25,762 bases of DNA from Lingula anatina (GCF_001039355.2 NW_019775103.1:370793-396554), one strand, 5' to 3'. Positions 8,444-19,554 are shown, counted from the stretch's first letter. Numbers and translations are program-made. Notes: generated by a model not told the origin, from the letters alone.

Positions 8444-10788
8444 ATGAGCAGTGGGCAGAAGACGTGTTACAAGTGTGGCCAACCTGGTCATATCTCCAAG
8501 GAGTGTGGGAATGGCGGGGGTGGCCGTATGTTTGGTGGAGGTGGCAGAGGAAGAGGGGGGCGCTCAGGTGGTAAGTGCACAGATGCAAGTATAATGTGCC
8601 TTTTAATTTGACACGAATTTAAGGATAATTTCTTTTATCTTTTTAATTATCATATTTGGCTTAAGTAACAAGAATATACCAGTGGAGGATTAGATGTCTT
8701 GTGTTGGAAGAAAAATAGTTCTTCACCCATTACCTGTTGTATGAACATGGTGCTGTGTGTAGTATATCTATTAATCAGTCAAAACTGGACTTTTGGGAAC
8801 AAAAAGGAAAAAAGTAAAGATCAGGTTCACTTTGTTAATTCTAGGGAAATGTTTTCGCTGTAGCCGCCATGGGCATTACGCCTACGAGTGCCGAGAAACA
8901 TCAGACCGCTGCTACAAATGTAACCAATTAGGACATATTGCTAAAGACTGCCCCAAAGAAATTGAGTCAGGTTGGGAATGTTTTTGTAGAAAAGAATTTT
9001 TTAAAAGTTTTTATGCATGTTACACATATGCAAAAATATGTTTTCATATTCTGTGAAATACTCAAAATACTAGTCGCTGTAACTTCAGTAAGTTTGTTCA
9101 GTATGTTTGTTTGAAGATTTAGATATAACCATATATTTGCAGATAATTTTATTGTTGTTTGCTTGGATCTTGTAATACCTGGATCTTCCAAATAAGTAAA
9201 TCATACCTCTGTACTAGTGTTTTCAATTGATTGCACACTAGTTGATTGTTTGAATTAATCCATCTTTTGGTCACATGCTTGTCAAATTCAAGATAAAAAA
9301 TGATTTTTTTTTATTTTGCGTTTTTTCTGATTAAGGTGTGATTTTTAAATACATTGTTGAAACAGAAAAATGTTGCAGTGTTCAACTGTTGCTAACTACT
9401 GACTTGAAAAATGATGCCTCTATTACCATACGTTTAAAGGGATAATAACGTCTTGTTTTGGCCAAAAAATGAATTTTCCTGGAGTAAACAACAATTTTCC
9501 CATACTTACCAATGGTTAATGAATCCATTTTTACATTCAAAGTTAGTTCCTGCTTTTTGTCTAAAAAGTTTGGTTTTTTGTTAAAATCTCTTAAGAGAAT
9601 ATAACAGAGTATAGCTATCAATGGAAGTCACGTGGTCTGAAGACAAGCTCAGATATCAGAATAATAGCTATAACTGCCGTTTTTGTGGTAAAACTGAATA
9701 TATTATATTTGTATGAGTTATTCACAATGTTTTATTGTGAAATATAGATCTCATACGAAGAGTTATTATCCCTTTAACATAAAGGTAACAGATCACATTT
9801 TCTTTAATGTGTTATTATGTTTTTTTTTCCTAATCAGTCAAATGTCTTGACTTTTACATCCATATTATTTTGTGTACTCTCAGGTGCCTGCTACAACTGT
9901 AACAAGAGTGGGCATATCATGCGTGACTGCCCAGAGGAGCAGGGAAATAAGAGCTGTTACCGCTGCAACAAGGAAGGGCACATTGCGCGGGACTGCCCCG
10001 AGGAAGCTGTCAAAACTTGCTATCGTTGTAACAAGGAAGGTCACCTGGCTCGCGACTGTCCGGACTCCCTGGAGTTTGGTGGTGGGAGAGAGTGTTATAA
10101 TTGTGGAGAGAGTGGTCATCTGGCCCGAGACTGCCCAAATAATACAGATGGAGGTAGACGTGGTGGTGGAAGGAGAGGCGACAGAAGTAGTGAAACTTGC
10201 CACAAGTGAGATTATGTTTTTATTTGTATAGTTGTACCCTCTTTCTGGAGTAATATGATAGATTGTTATTTTTTAAAGTTTCTGCTACTTTATCCTCAGA
10301 TTGCTTCCATTTTCTAATTGTCAGGCTGTATAGTTTGAGTGCTTGTAAACCAAGACCACAGTTATTGTTAATTATAATATGGTCTTAAGCCTGACCCAGC
10401 CACAAACCCACAGTTTTGCCCACTGGAAGTAAGCTCAATATTGTTGTCCTGACTGACAATACATGTTCTCTATTCTCAACAGTGTCGCTCAACACTGCTG
10501 TCGTTTCATAAAGTAATTCAAGTTGTTCAGAAATTTCTTAAAAGATTCATAAAACAAAAGACAAAGACCAAGTATGGAGCTCAAGATTGGTTCTATTGAA
10601 TCATGTTATAATGACAGATGTTTTGTTAGGATATTGGGAACAAAGCAATTTATCAGTTATGTTATATTAATAGGTGTGGTGAAGCTGGTCACTATGCTAG
10701 GGACTGTCCAGAGGCCAAGAAGGATGTCCAGTGTCGCAAGTGTGATGGCTTTGGTCACTTTGCTCGTGAATGCACCGCAGAAGTGTAG
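8444..10788 (+). CDS. CNBP: CNBP-like nine-knuckle CCHC nucleic-acid-binding protein
   Basis: The coding exons are 8444-8570, 8845-8970, 9884-10205 and 10674-10788. Their splice phases all match and give 229 residues ending in TAG. CCHC knuckles (CX2CX4HX4C) lie at residues 8-21, 45-58, 65-78, 87-100, 109-122, 130-143, 155-168, 190-203 and 212-225. Knuckle 8 spans the last intron. Gly/Arg-rich linkers lie at about 23-43 (the RGG-type box known in CNBP) and 173-186. Known CNBP binds single-stranded, often G-rich RNA and DNA, unfolds G-quadruplexes and supports translation, acting in nucleus and cytosol; vertebrate forms have seven knuckles and 177 residues. The Met start follows a 13-base leader after the acceptor. 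Donor GTTGGG after exon 2 is weak. A second copy of the first two exons lies upstream. Family is certain; orthology to CNBP is likely. Confidence 0.9.
9438..9773. mobile_element. TTAA-flanked MITE, copy 2
   Basis: It is flanked by TTAA at 9434-9437 and 9774-9777, with ends AGGGATAATAAC and GTTATTATCCCT. It corresponds to 4700-5034 in copy 1. It lies in the last part of the intron before CNBP exon 3, about 110 bases from the acceptor. Confidence 0.8.
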
Positions 10789-13085
10789 ATGGAGCCACAA
10801 CGCCTAGGCAACTAGATGGAATTGAAACTAATGTTGGTGGAGTGATAAGATATTTAAGCTATCTGACCTTGGTATTTGTTGTTCTGTTGTTAAGAAGCTA
10901 TTATACTTTTATAAGTATGGTTGATTTGCATGTTCAGTCCTTGCATAGAATGGGGTGGGTCTCATTTGCTTGTTTTTAATTTTAGAAGTATATTGTTTTT
11001 AATCCTTTTTGTGCTTGTATTCAATCACTCTTTAGATCAGTTTGTTAGAAAGAAGTAAACAATATATTGCTTATATTGTTTAACTAATATGATATCATAG
11101 TTATTTATTTGAGCAAAGATTGCTTTCATATTGCAGCTTGTCATAATTTTGTACAGAATTATTCAAATGGCACTTTTTGAATTTCACTCTTTTTGATAAA
11201 GAGGTGAAAGATACAGGTAGTAGAAAAAGTCCAGTGTATCTTCAGGGTGTTAATTGTAAAGCATAGAAAATTATTTATTTTGGAACCATTTTGTTTACCC
11301 TCAATATATACACAATATCACTAGTTATAAATGACATTTTTTCAGTGTACACTAAGGGTGGGGTTATTTGTTATATGACCACTTTCGTAGCTGTAAATAT
11401 GAATGAATGTGAAGTTGATTTTTGAATCAAAATATATACTTTCCCCAGTGGCCTAGTAAGTAAAGCAGTACAGTTGGGACTTGGGATGGAAGGCAGCCTG
11501 CATCACTCCATTATATGGGGTGAAATGTTTGTTTGCACTGTTATAAGTTTACAATATGCTGTACTAATTTTGCAGTTGTGAGAAGTAAGTGGTGGGGAAA
11601 ATTCTAAGGCAGCCATTTTGCATCATTTTTATTTGTAATTTTTTTTTATCAAGCCATAAAAGATAGTAACACGTGTAAATGTATTTAAAGATTTGGCACT
11701 TTGTGGGGTTGACATTTCTCATGAGCAAAAATTGATTTTCTGGAAAACATTTATGTGATTGAAAAGAGAAAATGGGAAAAAAATCTGATTGAAAAAAAAT
11801 TGAATTTCAAATTATTGGTTTACATTTCTATATTGCATTGGTAAGTATAGTAACATCAAAACAGAAAAGAAAGTATTTGTTTATGAAACATTTCAACTTC
11901 ACAAATTTAGCCATTAAGCTTGGAAAGCTGGTGTTTGGAGGTGGCAGTGTATAAGTAAGGTGATTTCAGGACCTTCCTCAAGGCTGCCCCATGGTATCTT
12001 CTTGATCAGGGCAAATTTTTCAAAGTTTACAAACCTTTTAATTTAAAGTGAGAGGAAGAAATAAGCATGATGGTTTGACACTTGTTAAGAATCTAAATTG
12101 TAAGAACCATGTTGAAGTTGGCATTTCTTGTGCGATTCATTGTTCACCTCATTTGCAAGACAAACCATTGAATGAAAACATAATGTCAAACATTTAAAGC
12201 CTTCTTGGGTGCAGAAAGAAACTGCCAAATTGTCTGATGCCTGAAGATTCATAGCTAACTCGATGCTTTGACATGTATGCTCAGTTGACAAGTGTAAAGA
12301 TCTGTGAGCTTTTGAGAATATGACTTTGAGAAGGGGAGGATGAGGGTGTCACAAGTTTGGGGATGTTAGAGGAAGTAAAGGTAGGCATATTTTTTTGTAT
12401 GAAGTTTGGTTTATATTCATAATCATAATCCTTATTTATTATATTTCATATCTTGAGAAAGAGGGCACTCCAGGATATTATGGTTTAATTATGCGAATGT
12501 TCATCACAATGCAAGTGTCTTACTTTGTCAAAATCTGATGCCCAGCAGTTCTAATAGTATGATGTTGAAGTTCCTTTTGCTTCGATGTGAAAGCAGATAA
12601 AAATCAAAGCTTTAAAATGTTTTAGAACACAGTGCGTTGCAAGATATTATAAGAACAGGTATATTCAGTTGTCAGTTTTTTTAGTTCTGCTGTATGCCCC
12701 AATAGGTAAACTTTAAATAGGTTTAAAATTACTGTACTTATTGGAAGCTGTTTGTTTTGAACTTTTATCATATTCTGCGAAGAGATGAGAGGCATGGTTT
12801 TTAACATTCAGATTCATGTTTTAAATTAAGTACTTCATTTAACAACAGCACTTGTTTTCAAGACGTGTATAAAATTTGCAACATTCTATAAGTTTTATGT
12901 ATATTTATGAATCATTCACACTTGCTGTGCCTCATTACAAATTTGGCATATTTGCAGTTTTCAAACTTGGCCAAAGATGGCATTTGGTTAATCAGGTGTG
13001 AAGTGTATTATATTATTTAGAATGCTTAAGGAACAGGTTCAAGGCAGATAGACACTGCTGCACAGTGGACACAAATGTCTGGTGA

Positions 13086-13106
13086 TTTTTTTTTTTTTTT
13101 TTTTTT
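13086..13106. repeat. T homopolymer
   Basis: Twenty-one consecutive T residues in the convergent intergenic region. No retroposon body was recognised beside it. Confidence 0.8.
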
Positions 13107-13270
13107 GACATTTTTAACAATTATTTTGATACTATTCTGAATGCAACTTGTAACACTTTTAGTAGATGTGGTTTTATTGTAATGCCAGTCTGTGGGCTAC
13201 TGGTGTTCTTGGTTTGGTTGAAGACAAAGGACGTAGAGGTGCCTGTCTGTTGGTGTAGTTTTCAGAGGCT

Positions 13271-13294
13271 GGGGGGGGGGGGGGGGGGGGGGGG
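13271..13294. repeat. G homopolymer, possible G-quadruplex site
   Basis: Twenty-four consecutive G residues, followed by more G runs (GGAGGGGTGGTGGGGG). Such a run can form a G-quadruplex on the plus strand and, if in the CNBP 3' UTR, in the transcript. The exact length in the assembly may be unreliable. Confidence 0.8.
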
Positions 13295-13885
13295 CTTGGA
13301 GGGGTGGTGGGGGATTTGTAAGTCTTTGAACCAATATTGTGTGTGTAATTATGTTACCATTCTTTTTGTAAACCTGTCTCATTCATGCTCCAGTTTCTAC
13401 CAAAATTAGTGGGCAACTGGTAAAATGAAGATAAGATTGTATAGAAATGTGGAATTGTGCAACTCATTTTGCTTGGAGCTTTTGTGTGGTACATGTCATC
13501 AAAGAATTGTCACTTTCAAAGAACAGAAAATTACTTCATAGTCTGTTGTAAATGGTCTGAAAATGGTGGAAAAAGGTATTTTACCCCATGAAAAATAATT
13601 TTCAGTTCATTTCTTTAAGACTCATTCATAGGCAGCCAAAAGTGTAAGGTGGATAAAGAGACTGAATATGGCCAATTTAAAAACTTAAAAATTTTATTTA
13701 AGTTTATAAAATGGCAGTAATTTATTATTAATACAAGAATTGGAATTTTAAAATTCTCTTTGAAGTAGTCACCTGGAGAGGTGCTGAACAGCAATTGGGC
13801 TCTTCTTGCTAGATGTTGTCCCTCTGGTGTCCAGCATGTCAGCAGGATGAGGACAATATTGATCGGAAATGGTGATTTTTATAAC

Positions 13886-13891
13886 AATAAA
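13886..13891 (+). terminator. candidate poly(A) signal for the CNBP-like gene
   Basis: This is the first canonical AATAAA that I find after the stop at 10788. A 3' UTR of about 3.1 kb would result. A further AATAAA is at 14091-14096. An earlier variant signal such as TATAAA or CATAAA could be used instead. Confidence 0.3.
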
Positions 13892-13918
13892 TTTTTTACA
13901 AATATTTTTGTCTTGTTA

Positions 13919-13924
13919 TTTATT
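13919..13924 (-). terminator. candidate poly(A) signal for REXO4
   Basis: TTTATT on the plus strand is AATAAA on the minus strand, about 640 bases past the REXO4 stop. It lies within 40 bases of the plus-strand candidate, so the two transcripts could end tail to tail or overlap. Other minus-strand candidates lie near 13694 and 13722. Confidence 0.3.
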
Positions 13925-14561
13925 CCAGTGACACAACATGAAGATCCATTTGGCATTTTAATTCTTATTAATCAAAAATTCAAACAATTTCTCTGAATTA
14001 TATTTCCAAGTAATGTGGATGATAAAATTCTTTATAAATGTGGAATTAATCGCACTTAAAAACCCACTTATGTTAAAATTGCATTAAAAGAATAAACCAA
14101 TTCTGTCCGCAAATTACTTCACTTATGTAAGTGGTAGTAAATTCAATTTTACCTTACATGGATCTATTACTTAACTAACAATGTCTTGGTCATATGAGAT
14201 GATCACAGATGGAAACACCTCTATGTCTGCCATCTCAACTTAAGGGATTTATAGCAGTTAACATAATACTTTCAAAAAATCAATCAGTAAGTTGAAGACA
14301 TTCAGTGTCTCTCCTCACAGACATGCGTCTTATTCTTTGCCATACGCTTCCATGAGGGTGGAGGTATCAGGTTTGCCTTTATAACAGATTTGTATGTCCA
14401 TAAGTGATTATTATGCTCAAGGCCACATTTATATTCATCTACAATATATAGCATTCCAGGACGTCCTCTGTTCTGTTACAAGGTGTCATTTTGCTGAAGG
14501 CATTGCTGATCCAGCGCCTATCCATTCTTAGATTTTTGTGTGAAACTAATGCTGGCGAATT

Positions 14562-16599
14562 TCACTGCATTTTAACGAGTACGTTTTTCCTTTCCTTAAT
14601 GTCTCGTTCCCACTGTTTTCTGGTCATTGTGTATATTCGCATGGCAGCTTGAGCATCCTGAACCTGAAATACAAACTCATTCCTTGAAATTTCTAACATA
14701 AAGCAATCTTATAATTAAGTAACATCAAACCAGCTCTTTAAAGTTTAAAATTATAATGAAAATATATTGTATTCCCAGTGGATTCTTAAGGTTGACTGCG
14801 CACTGAAGCACAGTCCAGGCTGAACTACAACATTACTCCTTACCGAATTGTGTTCCCCTTCTTGCACTTTGACACCTAACAGCTTGTCGGTCAGCTTCTT
14901 AAGAGAGGGTGTCTTCCCATTAAAGAGTTTTCTGAAGGGTTTGTACCTGGAGGTGTCCCTGATTTGCTTCTTAGGATGATCTAAGTAGAGCACCTGAAGT
15001 AAGAGAACAAAGTTAACTACTACATCTGGATAGGTTCAATGTCTTATCAACTTAATAATACTAGTGTACAATTACCGTGATTTATATTTAAGGTGTGATC
15101 ATTTTCATGCTTATTAACATAAAGCTGCACAAGCTTTACAACAAGACAAAAGGTTAGACAGGGGCGTAACCAGACCTTTAAAAATTGTACGCACAGATTT
15201 TTAAAATTCCCAGCAAAATGTAGACTAACGCAAGAGATGAAGGACAGCGTAATTACAGCATATGTACCACACATCGCAGCTTAATTTCCATTAATAATAA
15301 AATCATCATTTAGTCAGAAATATTCTCGCAATTAAAAAAGTTTCAATATTCTTATTACCCAGAACGGTATATTTATTTAAAAGGAGGCTAGCTTCACATA
15401 TGTGGAACCCCCTTCGAAAAATCCTGGATCCACCTCTGAGTTGAACTAACATACGGTTTCATTCACCTTATATGTGGATGCATGGCTCCCAAGAACAACC
15501 AATTGTACGACACGACAGAGCTCTGATATATCTAAGTTTAATTATTTGTTTGTAAAAAATGCCCATGTCACCATGTTAGTTTGGAAGGGTAAGCTTGGTT
15601 AAGTCCGTGTCAAAATTCTTTGAAGCTTTGCAGGAAAATTCTTCCTTTGTTTCTCTAGCTCCTTCTTAAACCTGTTGTCCAGATTTTATCTAGTGCCCCC
15701 AGGGTTGCGGGAGCTGCTCTTTGAAAATAACACTCAGGCAGATTTTTACCTGAGATAAATATTGCCAACGAGCATGCGTTCGTTATTCTCAAGAAAGAGG
15801 GTAAAGAAGAGTTGAGGGCCACTGAACCCTCCAATATTAACAGGTAAAGGAAGTTCCAGTTAGATGGACGATTAAGATAGGACTCGTTAAGGTTACAGGC
15901 ATTGTTTACCTCAGTTTGCAAGACGGGGGGAGGGGGGGGTCAGAACAATTGTGCCTATACAGTTGATACAGAGGATATGTGCATACAGGTGACTTTAATA
16001 AGCAGAGGATTTTCTTTTATATTCCGTGAAAAATACACTAAATTTATATAAAATAAAACCATGGTTGGCCAAAAAATTGTACGCACAGTGCATCCGTGCG
16101 TATGCCTAGTTACGCCCATGTTAGACATTACTTAATGACTGATTATCAACCTGGTACAATTTATAATTGTGAGTAATTCATTTTTTAAAAAACTGAGTAC
16201 TTGAACATCACCAGTATTACACATGTTATAGGTACTTTGCATGGTGATATTGCAGTTGTTGTAAGTTACCTTGAAATCATTCATAATGGCATGGCCAACT
16301 ACCACTCGACCTTTGAGGATTTTGCCAACATCTTCTTGAACTGATTTAAAATCTTCTCCTGAAATAGAAAGAACAACTTTTCAAGAGGAAATAAATTTTA
16401 AAGGTTGACAGATCAGATGGTGAATTAAATCATAGATGCGATTTTTCTGGGATTTTTTTTCCTTGGGGGGGGGGGGGGATTTCCATTTTTTTTAAACTTC
16501 ATTTTCTTAAATATCTTTTTTTTAACTTCATTTTTTAACTTATCTGGGATAATAGCTCAACATTTTCAATTTTCAGCCCCCCGCCCCCCCCCTCACACA

Positions 16600-16635
<36 letters not shown>

Positions 16636-18686
16636 GCACATCCCTGTTAAATTGAAATAATTAACACAGGTCTTAAAAAAAAGCATCTTTAAAAACAAGA
16701 CATGGACCTGTAAGTATGAATACACATCCACAAACGTAATCACAAACAATTACCCTGCTGAAGTAAATCTTCCTTCCTGATCCCGCTGACTGCCGTCCTG
16801 TAGTCCGTCACTTCCTCAGTTGGGGTGACGTATTTGTCCAGTACGCACTGTCCATACTGGTTCACAATGGACACTCTGGCCAGTATACTGTCCTTGCCCC
16901 CAGCTCCAACACCCACCATCTCACAGTCCATAGCCAGCACTTTGGTCAGCCTGACACAGACACAGATACAGGAGTCATAAAATTAAGGCTTCTTTTGCTT
17001 TTCTGATGATCATCATTACACTGTCTACACTGGTTGACAGTGGACAATGGTCATAGCCTCACTGACTGTCCTAACACTGACCATTTCACACTTAATGACT
17101 TAACCTTGATCAAGATGAATTTGTGAACATGGAGGAACCAGCACTTTGGGAAAATGGGCAGGTTAATTTTATGAAAGCTGAGATATTTAATTCTTTACAT
17201 CCTTTCATGTACAGGCTTCAAAAACAAATGCCAAATTACTTGCACACATTAACCATAAATTGGCAAAATTATATATTATTCATGTATATTGATAGAAACC
17301 TGTAAATTTAGCTACTGGTAAGATATTAAGCATGAGCCCAAGGATAAGAGTAATATATCTATGTCATAAATTATATGGTTATTACTTTTTTTCAAAACTT
17401 CAAATGAAATCATCATTTTCATTACACAAGGTTAAGTTGTAAGATATACTGACCCTTGGTACGACTCTGGCTTTACAAGAGGATCAATTTTACTGCTGCT
17501 GCTTACTTTTCCCCTGTTTGCCTCCAGGAAGATTTCATCCACATCATCAAACCATATGTCTGGTTCCCTAAAACAATATCATCTCATAATTGTTATACAC
17601 AATAGCAATGGTTAACTCTTTCTCTGTTGAAGAATAATTTGTAGAAAAACTGCTGGATAGTTGAAACTGAAGGCATTTTGGAAATATCAGAAAAAAGTAC
17701 AAACAGAAAAGCCCTTTAATTCTTTAAATCTGAAATTTCATGAATCGTTATCCAAAGAGAAAATTTTCCAATATAATTCACTCTGTAAGTAACCACATTT
17801 GTGAGTTTAAAAAACGTCTATACAATTGTACTAAATCATACTTATTGCTGGACTGTTCCTGTCCTTCTTGTCTCATTTCTCTGTCTCCCTTTGTGTGTCT
17901 TTTTCCAAATTTATTTTTCTTTTTTCTGTTTGGATCATTCTTCTTTTCAACTTCTAGTTTCTAGGAAAAAACAAACATTATGTGTTAATCATTACCTTAT
18001 GTCAATGTCAAAAATTAACATCTGAAAAAAATGCAGATGACATTTTACATCAGGTTAGTGATAGTTCAGAGTTAAATAATATTCCCAGACTGAATGTTGA
18101 ATTTGATGCTTACTGCTACTAACTGTTTCCAATTTGCAGATGCCTGGTGTGCCTTTTTGGGAATTCTGCTGACTGGCTGAATTAATTTTGTCTCTTTAAC
18201 CTCTTCTGTTTCCCTTCTTTTTTTCTTCCATTTCATCCTTCGGTGTTTTAGTTTTCTTTTCAAATGTACATTAGTCCCTGCCTGAACCTTCCTCTGCACA
18301 TTTTCATTTCCTATGCCTGTATTCTGCTTCACTGAATCACTTGTTAATAAACTGCCTCTTGAATCAGATGTGGCTTTATCACAAGACTGCTGTTTTTTTA
18401 CATTTGTTTTAAAGGTCTTCTTGTAATTTTTCTTTTTTACATTCATGTGATCTATATGTGATTTGCTGTTAAAAGAACTGTTTTGCCCTTTATTTTCAAA
18501 CTGCAGGCTAGTCTTCTGTTCTTTCACTTCTGTGAAAGTTGGAGTCAACTTTTTAGTCTTATGAGCATTTTTCAATTTTGATTTTATTTCAGTGGTACTG
18601 TTTCCTTTGTTACGGATCTTTTGTCTTTTGGTATTAATTGCATCTGGTTGTTCAGAATGCTTTCTCTTTTTTGGCATTGTGGTCAT
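14562..18686 (-). CDS. REXO4: RNA exonuclease 4, DEDDh family, seven exons
   Basis: The exons in transcript order are 18686-18114, 17960-17842, 17567-17454, 16950-16754, 16358-16270, 14993-14844 and 14663-14562. All have GT-AG introns and matching phases, giving 447 residues. The basic N-terminal half (about 1-230) carries nuclear/nucleolar-type Lys/Arg clusters and the conserved NWK at 185-187. It is followed by [10 protein letters not shown] at 232-241, as in animal REXO4. The exonuclease domain has D277 and E279 in [11 protein letters not shown]362 in [10 protein letters not shown], and H412 and D417 in [12 protein letters not shown]: the full DEDDh metal-binding set. Other family blocks are [20 protein letters not shown] and [10 protein letters not shown]. 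Relatives (yeast Rex4) act in pre-rRNA processing in the nucleolus as 3'-5' exonucleases. Start is at 18686 or three codons in at 18677. Human REXO4 is 422 residues. A transposon sits in the 14994-16269 intron. Confidence 0.96.
15159..16120. mobile_element. hAT-like non-autonomous element in REXO4 intron
   Basis: The left end is CAGGGGCGTAACCAG and the right end is CTAGTTACGCCCATG, which are inverted repeats with two mismatches in 15. The direct repeat GTTAGACA is found at 15153-15160 and 16120-16127, overlapping the element's outer bases, and would be an 8-bp target duplication as in hAT elements. Just inside both ends is TTGTACGCACAG, in direct orientation. The interior has no transposase. 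Another terminus (CACCTCTG, ending 15438) lies inside, suggesting nesting. Confidence 0.65.
15402..15438. mobile_element. internal transposon terminus, possibly nested element end
   Basis: Read on the minus strand this begins CAGAGGTGGATCCAGG and continues into TTCGAAGGGGG, a layout like the CAGGGGCG...CCAGG ends nearby. It could be the right end of a small element starting at 15159 (about 280 bp), or the remnant of an older insertion inside the larger one. No clear target duplication supports either choice. Confidence 0.4.
16594..16634. repeat. (CA)n microsatellite in REXO4 intron
   Basis: A CA dinucleotide run with one AAA interruption, preceded by a C-rich tract, in the intron between REXO4 exons 4 and 5. 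A 13-base G run lies at 16466-16478 in the same intron. Confidence 0.9.
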
Positions 18687-18934
18687 GATGAAAAGCTAAA
18701 TAGAAAGAGATAATCTTGGGTTATCATTTAATTACTTATATATGGAAGCACTAAAATTAACATCCAGTCCATCACCTTGAAATCATCTGACCTACTGCAA
18801 CTGATAAATAGCCACACAATAATCTACAACTACATACAGTTGTACATATAGGATCCAACACATGGTGGATCCTAACCTAAAATTAGGCACTTTGATAACA
18901 CATTAATAGGAAATGCAAAGGATTTTCTTTTTTT

Positions 18935-19078
18935 GTCAGCACTTAACTACAGCTCTTTTTTTTTTTTTTTTTTTTTGCCTTTGCTATTTAATAACTTATT
19001 TTTGCCTTTTATCCACTGCCTTTTCAATACCATTTACTTTTGCAGCAAAAACCAAAATAGCTACAGTTAAGTGCTGGC
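18935..19078. repeat. 144-bp inverted repeat around a T tract
   Basis: The left arm CAGCACTTAACTACAGCT and the right arm AGCTACAGTTAAGTGCTG are inverted copies with one or two differences. The interior begins with a 21-base T run at 18956-18976. It may be a small MITE or a hairpin. No clear target duplication is visible. It lies just upstream of the REXO4 start, probably in a 5' UTR intron. Confidence 0.6.
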
Positions 19079-19189
19079 AAGACTAAAATCATCACATTAC
19101 TGAATTGAGAAAACATACTGACTTGTGTGTATAAATGGGCACATGCACACACACACGCACACACACAGAAATGGGTGTTTTAGACCCCA

Positions 19190-19393
19190 TTTCCAGAGAT
19201 TAGATCGATCTACTTTAGATCGACCTAACTCCCTGGGGGTTCACGCTAAATAGCTGTCATCCGAGCGGACACCAAAGTTAATTACCCCCTTACAGCTTGT
19301 AGTAGGCGGGACGGACATTTAAGCCGGATTATCTGACAGTAATCTAGTGAGACTCCCCGCGGGGATAGATCGATCTAAAAGCTCTGGGAATAC
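19190..19393. mobile_element. short MITE-like element with TTAGATCGATCTA ends
   Basis: The left side reads TTCCAGAGATTAGATCGATC; the inverse of the right side reads TTCCCAGAGCTTTTAGATCG, so the ends are imperfect inverted repeats of about 25 bases. The core ATCGAT words are palindromic. The body is GC-richer than its surroundings and has no coding frame. It lies between the REXO4 start and the candidate promoter. Exact ends and target duplication are uncertain. Confidence 0.55.
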
Positions 19394-19554
19394 AGCCTTA
19401 GAAGTACAAGCGTAATTGCAGCTTTCACGGTTACTTAACATAAGACCCCTCTCTTAAATTGAGTACAGAAATCCGACACTAAAATGAGTACTATACCAAT
19501 GTCTTGTCCAAATAAGTAAAATAAACACACATTTGAAATTAAAAGTCTGCCAGA

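Larger units (their letters stand above)
5263..9860 (+). repeat. copy 2 of large direct duplication (CNBP 5' half)
   Basis: This is the second copy, whose similarity to copy 1 begins within five bases of the single N at 5258. At its right end it continues without interruption into the unique exon 3 of the CNBP-like gene. Copy 2 is therefore the one physically linked to the rest of the gene in this assembly. It could be a real tandem duplicate or an uncollapsed second haplotype. Confidence 0.95.
10789..14561. other. CNBP 3' region and convergent intergenic space
   Basis: No coding exon is supported between the CNBP stop and the REXO4 stop. The sequence is AT-rich and includes a 21-base T tract and a 24-base G tract. 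Part of it should be CNBP 3' UTR, since the first canonical AATAAA that I find on the plus strand is at 13886. REXO4 3' UTR must enter from the right. Confidence 0.5.

Noticed and set aside
9872-10231. Long overlapping frames on both strands over CNBP exon 3
   Set aside because: They are shadows of the true frame, which has perfect CCHC spacing and matching splice phases; the others give low-complexity Thr/Val/Ser-rich products.
8444-10788. Retroviral nucleocapsid origin for the CCHC knuckles
   Set aside because: The knuckle number, Gly/Arg linker, intron positions and absence of any gag, pol or LTR sequence fit a cellular CNBP gene.
11447-11515. tRNA-derived SINE with an A-box-like word TGGCCTAGTAAG
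   Set aside because: No convincing B box or tail follows, so this is at best a decayed fragment and may be chance.
15655-15921. 88-residue minus-strand frame in the REXO4 intron
   Set aside because: It lies inside the hAT-like element, shows no transposase motif, and no splice site links it to REXO4.
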